Shown here one piece after another: positions 15,472-17,113 of a stretch of DNA of 17,113 nucleotides. This DNA is from Planctomycetota bacterium. Lineage in GTDB: Bacteria; Planctomycetota; Planctomycetia; Planctomycetales; Planctomycetaceae. The notes beneath the pieces were generated by a model. It was not told the origin of the DNA. It saw only the letters and a list, made by a program, of their open reading frames with translations, and did no database searches. The stretch's first letter is position 1; each line of letters starts with the position of its first letter. The translations under genes were made by a program, and so were the position numbers. The stretch covers positions 1-17,113 of the forward strand of contig JAQBZS010000030.1 of assembly GCA_027622115.1 (NCBI GenBank), in the 5' to 3' direction.

Positions 15472-15495
15472 CCGTTTTCTTCTCCGTTTTCTTCT
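15472..15495. repeat. 12-base tandem repeat CCGTTTTCTTCT, two copies
   Basis: CCGTTTTCTTCT stands twice in direct succession (15472-15483 and 15484-15495). It is a pyrimidine-rich slippage-type repeat in non-coding sequence. Confidence 0.5.
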
Positions 15496-15592
15496 CGGAC
15501 TCAAGAAACGCTCAACATCACCACGGAAAGCATGAACGCAACTGACCAGGGTGCGCTGCGCGACTCTGGGCTTTGTTGTTGAACTCGTTCGG

Positions 15593-15608
15593 AGTAATGT
15601 TCATTACT
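15593..15608. repeat. Perfect 7-base palindrome at the DUF1501 stop
   Basis: AGTAATG TT CATTACT is a perfect inverted repeat that touches the stop codon of the minus-strand DUF1501 gene. Its stem is AT-rich and no T-run follows on the minus strand, so it is at best a weak terminator or a small operator. Confidence 0.35.
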
Positions 15609-17032
15609 TAACCCATAATCTCCGTGACGGCTCGGCCATGCACGTCCGTTAAACGGAAATTGCGGCCCGAATAGCGGTACGTCAGCCGTTCGTGATCGAT
15701 CCCCAACAGGTGCAGGATCGTGGCGTGCAGGTCGTGCATGTGGATTTTGTTTTCGACGGCTTGGTGGCCGAATTCATCGGTGGCTCCGTATGCGAAGCCG
15801 GGCTTGACGCCTCCGCCAGCCAGCCACACGGTGAAGCCGCCGGGATTGTGATCTCGGCCGGTTCCCTTGTTCTGGGCATAGGGTGTGCGACCGAATTCGG
15901 CTCCCCACCAGACAATCGTGTCTTCCAGCAAGCCGCGTTGGTCCAGGTCTTTCAGCAAACCGGCGATCGGCTTGTCCACGCGTTTCGCGTGTTCGGCGTG
16001 TTTCGGCAGATTGGAATGCTGGTCCCAAGCCGGATTCGGTGAGCCGTCGCCGTATGTCAGTTGAATGTAGCGTACGCCGGCTTCGCACAGTCGACGGGCC
16101 ATGAGGCACTGGCGTCCGAAGTCGTTCGTTTCTTTTTCGTCTACGCCGTACATCTCGTGTGTCGCCGCCGTTTCGCGGCTTAAGTTCAGTATGCCGGGTG
16201 CGTTGTTCTGCATTCGCCAAGCAAGTTCGTACGAGTTGATCACGGCTTCCAATTCGGCGTCTCGCGTGTTGAGGGCGAGTTGCTCGGCGTTGAGTGATCG
16301 CAACAAATCGAACTGCTGTTGTTGCTGTTGAGTGTCATAACGCGAATTGACGAGGTCGCGAATCTTGGCGTCCACCGCCGACTTGCCGGCGCTGCCCAGT
16401 GTGGTGCCTTGATGCACGGGAGGCAGAAATGCACTGCCGTAATTGCGAGCCCCACCATTACCCGGGGACGGGCAAATCGACATGAATCCGGGCAGATTTT
16501 CGCTCTCGCTGCCCAAGCCGTAGCTGATCCAGGATCCCATGGACGGCCGCACGAAATTCGTCGACCCACAATGCATGAACAACGTCGCGGGGCCGTGGGC
16601 TACGCCTTCGGTGTGCATGGAATGCAGCATGCAGAGCTTGTCCGAGTGCTGGGCGATTTCGGGAAACAGGTCCGAAGCCCAGCGACCGCATTCGCCGTAT
16701 TGTCGGAACTTCCACAGCGGCTTCTTCACCAATTGCGAACTGCCGCGCATGCCGGTGTTGGCGATGACTCGGGCATCGTCGAAGGCCAGACTTTGGCCGT
16801 CCTTTTCTTCAAGCAGCGGCTTGTAGTCGAACGAGTCGACATGACTGGGACCGCCTTGCATGAATAGGAAGATCACGCGTTTGGCTCGGGGAGCGAAGTG
16901 CGGCTGCTTGGCCGACAGCGGATTCGATGCCGCGGATGCAGTGCCGTTGAGCAGACCGGTTAGGGCCAGGTTGCCGAAGCCGCAAGCGGACAGTTTGAGG
17001 GCTTGGCGGCGGCTGAAGTTGAATGGTGTCAT
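15608..17032 (-). CDS. DUF1501 protein, Tat-exported (second copy)
   Basis: A 474-residue DUF1501 protein, distant paralogue of the 3774 gene. SRRQALKLSACGFG (residues 7-20) is a twin-arginine signal with an Ala-rich cleavage area (TASAAS, about 31-36). Landmarks are QGGPSHVDSFDYKP (D66), WWGAEFGRTP, GRDHNPGGFTVWLAGGG, and GHQAVENKIHMHDLHATILH. A tract of six glutamines (residues 235-240, mixed CAA/CAG codons) lies in a variable loop that is not part of the fold's core. The fold is alkaline phosphatase/sulfatase-like; activity unknown. The ATG at 17032 puts the Tat motif in the right place. Its sequence resembles the versions that follow FDFPDP-type DUF1549/DUF1553 genes; such a partner probably lies just beyond the window edge. 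Confidence 0.93.
   Translation of the reverse strand: MTPFNFSRRQALKLSACGFGNLALTGLLNGTASAASNPLSAKQPHFAPRAKRVIFLFMQGGPSHVDSFDYKPLLEEKDGQSLAFDDARVIANTGMRGSSQLVKKPLWKFRQYGECGRWASDLFPEIAQHSDKLCMLHSMHTEGVAHGPATLFMHCGSTNFVRPSMGSWISYGLGSESENLPGFMSICPSPGNGGARNYGSAFLPPVHQGTTLGSAGKSAVDAKIRDLVNSRYDTQQQQQQFDLLRSLNAEQLALNTRDAELEAVINSYELAWRMQNNAPGILNLSRETAATHEMYGVDEKETNDFGRQCLMARRLCEAGVRYIQLTYGDGSPNPAWDQHSNLPKHAEHAKRVDKPIAGLLKDLDQRGLLEDTIVWWGAEFGRTPYAQNKGTGRDHNPGGFTVWLAGGGVKPGFAYGATDEFGHQAVENKIHMHDLHATILHLLGIDHERLTYRYSGRNFRLTDVHGRAVTEIMG
16313..16330 (-). repeat. Six-glutamine codon run in the DUF1501 gene
   Basis: Six consecutive CAA/CAG codons encode Gln235-Gln240. The mixed codon use suggests an old, fairly stable run rather than recent slippage. 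Confidence 0.6.
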
Positions 17033-17063
17033 GGTTATGACTCGTGAAGGATTGGTTTCGGTT

Positions 17064-17113
17064 CTACGCGGGGTCTGGCTTACGTATTTCAGATTTGGCG
17101 GGGGTTTGCTCGG
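17064..17113 (-). CDS. Possible C-terminal end of an upstream gene (partial)
   Basis: A minus-strand frame entering from the window edge reads EQTPAKSEIRKPDPA and stops at a TAG (17064-17066), 31 bases before the ATG of the DUF1501 gene. The spacing and orientation are those expected for the DUF1549/DUF1553 partner that normally precedes DUF1501. Only about 15 codons are visible, with no recognisable motif, so this is a guess from context. Confidence 0.25.
   Translation of the reverse strand, partial: EQTPAKSEIRKPDPA

Larger units (their letters stand above)
14847..15607. other. 761 bases without an intact gene; gene remnants
   Basis: Between recG and the minus-strand DUF1501 gene no complete gene is visible. 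The first 200 bases have no recognisable content; a minus-strand open frame at 14857-15105 is 82 residues long but matches nothing I know and overlaps the remnant, so I do not call it. The middle holds two opposed gene fragments (15055-15285 and 15281-15430). The right end carries a 12-base tandem repeat and a small palindrome. Confidence 0.6.

Noticed and set aside
16313..16330. Glutamine codon run as a sign of a mobile repeat or CRISPR-like array
   Set aside because: It is in frame within a conserved gene and only 18 bases long. No spaced direct repeats of CRISPR type occur anywhere in the window.

Overview
The window reads as a piece of a planctomycete chromosome with moderately high GC. 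The main evidence is the lineage-typical pair of a cytochrome-like DUF1549/DUF1553 protein with CxxCH motifs followed by a Tat-exported DUF1501 protein. A second DUF1501 gene, a secreted PQQ-type beta-propeller with the DWRQFRG opening, and a decayed DUF1553 fragment support this. No rRNA, tRNA, CRISPR array or intact transposase is visible.

Layout. 51-287 (-) is a tiny membrane-anchored CxxC protein, separated by a 311-base divergent gap from a plus-strand run of five genes (599-10343). These are the PSCyt1/DUF1549/DUF1553 protein, DUF1501, a gap holding a 106-base inverted-repeat element, a helical-repeat plus beta-sandwich protein, a PQQ-like propeller, and a large HtrA-like protease fused to a LamG-like domain and a SirB1/transglutaminase-like module. 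All five carry export signals, so the block looks devoted to the cell envelope or periplasm. Convergent to it lie a UbiA-family prenyltransferase resembling EboC (10776-11738, -) and a short unknown gene after it (10366-10746, -). A palindrome-rich spacer leads into rnhA (12034-12504, +) and recG (12501-14846, +), which overlap by ATGA and form a two-gene unit for RNA:DNA hybrid and fork processing. Then come 761 bases without an intact gene. They hold a plus-strand DUF1553 remnant and a minus-strand formylglycine-generating-enzyme (FGE/sulfatase-modifying factor) remnant that meet nose to nose at about 15283. The window closes with a second Tat-exported DUF1501 gene (15608-17032, -), perhaps preceded by the end of its usual DUF1549/DUF1553 partner.

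How the genes work together. In planctomycetes DUF1549/DUF1553 and DUF1501 genes nearly always travel as pairs, and both pairs here (one probably cut by the window edge) fit that. Their biochemical role is not established. RNase HI and RecG both remove R-loops, so their coupling makes functional sense. No clearly new defence or mobile system is visible. The best leads are the protease/LamG/SirB1 fusion, the acidic insertion in the RecG motor, the two inverted-repeat intergenic elements, and the remnant junction near 15283.
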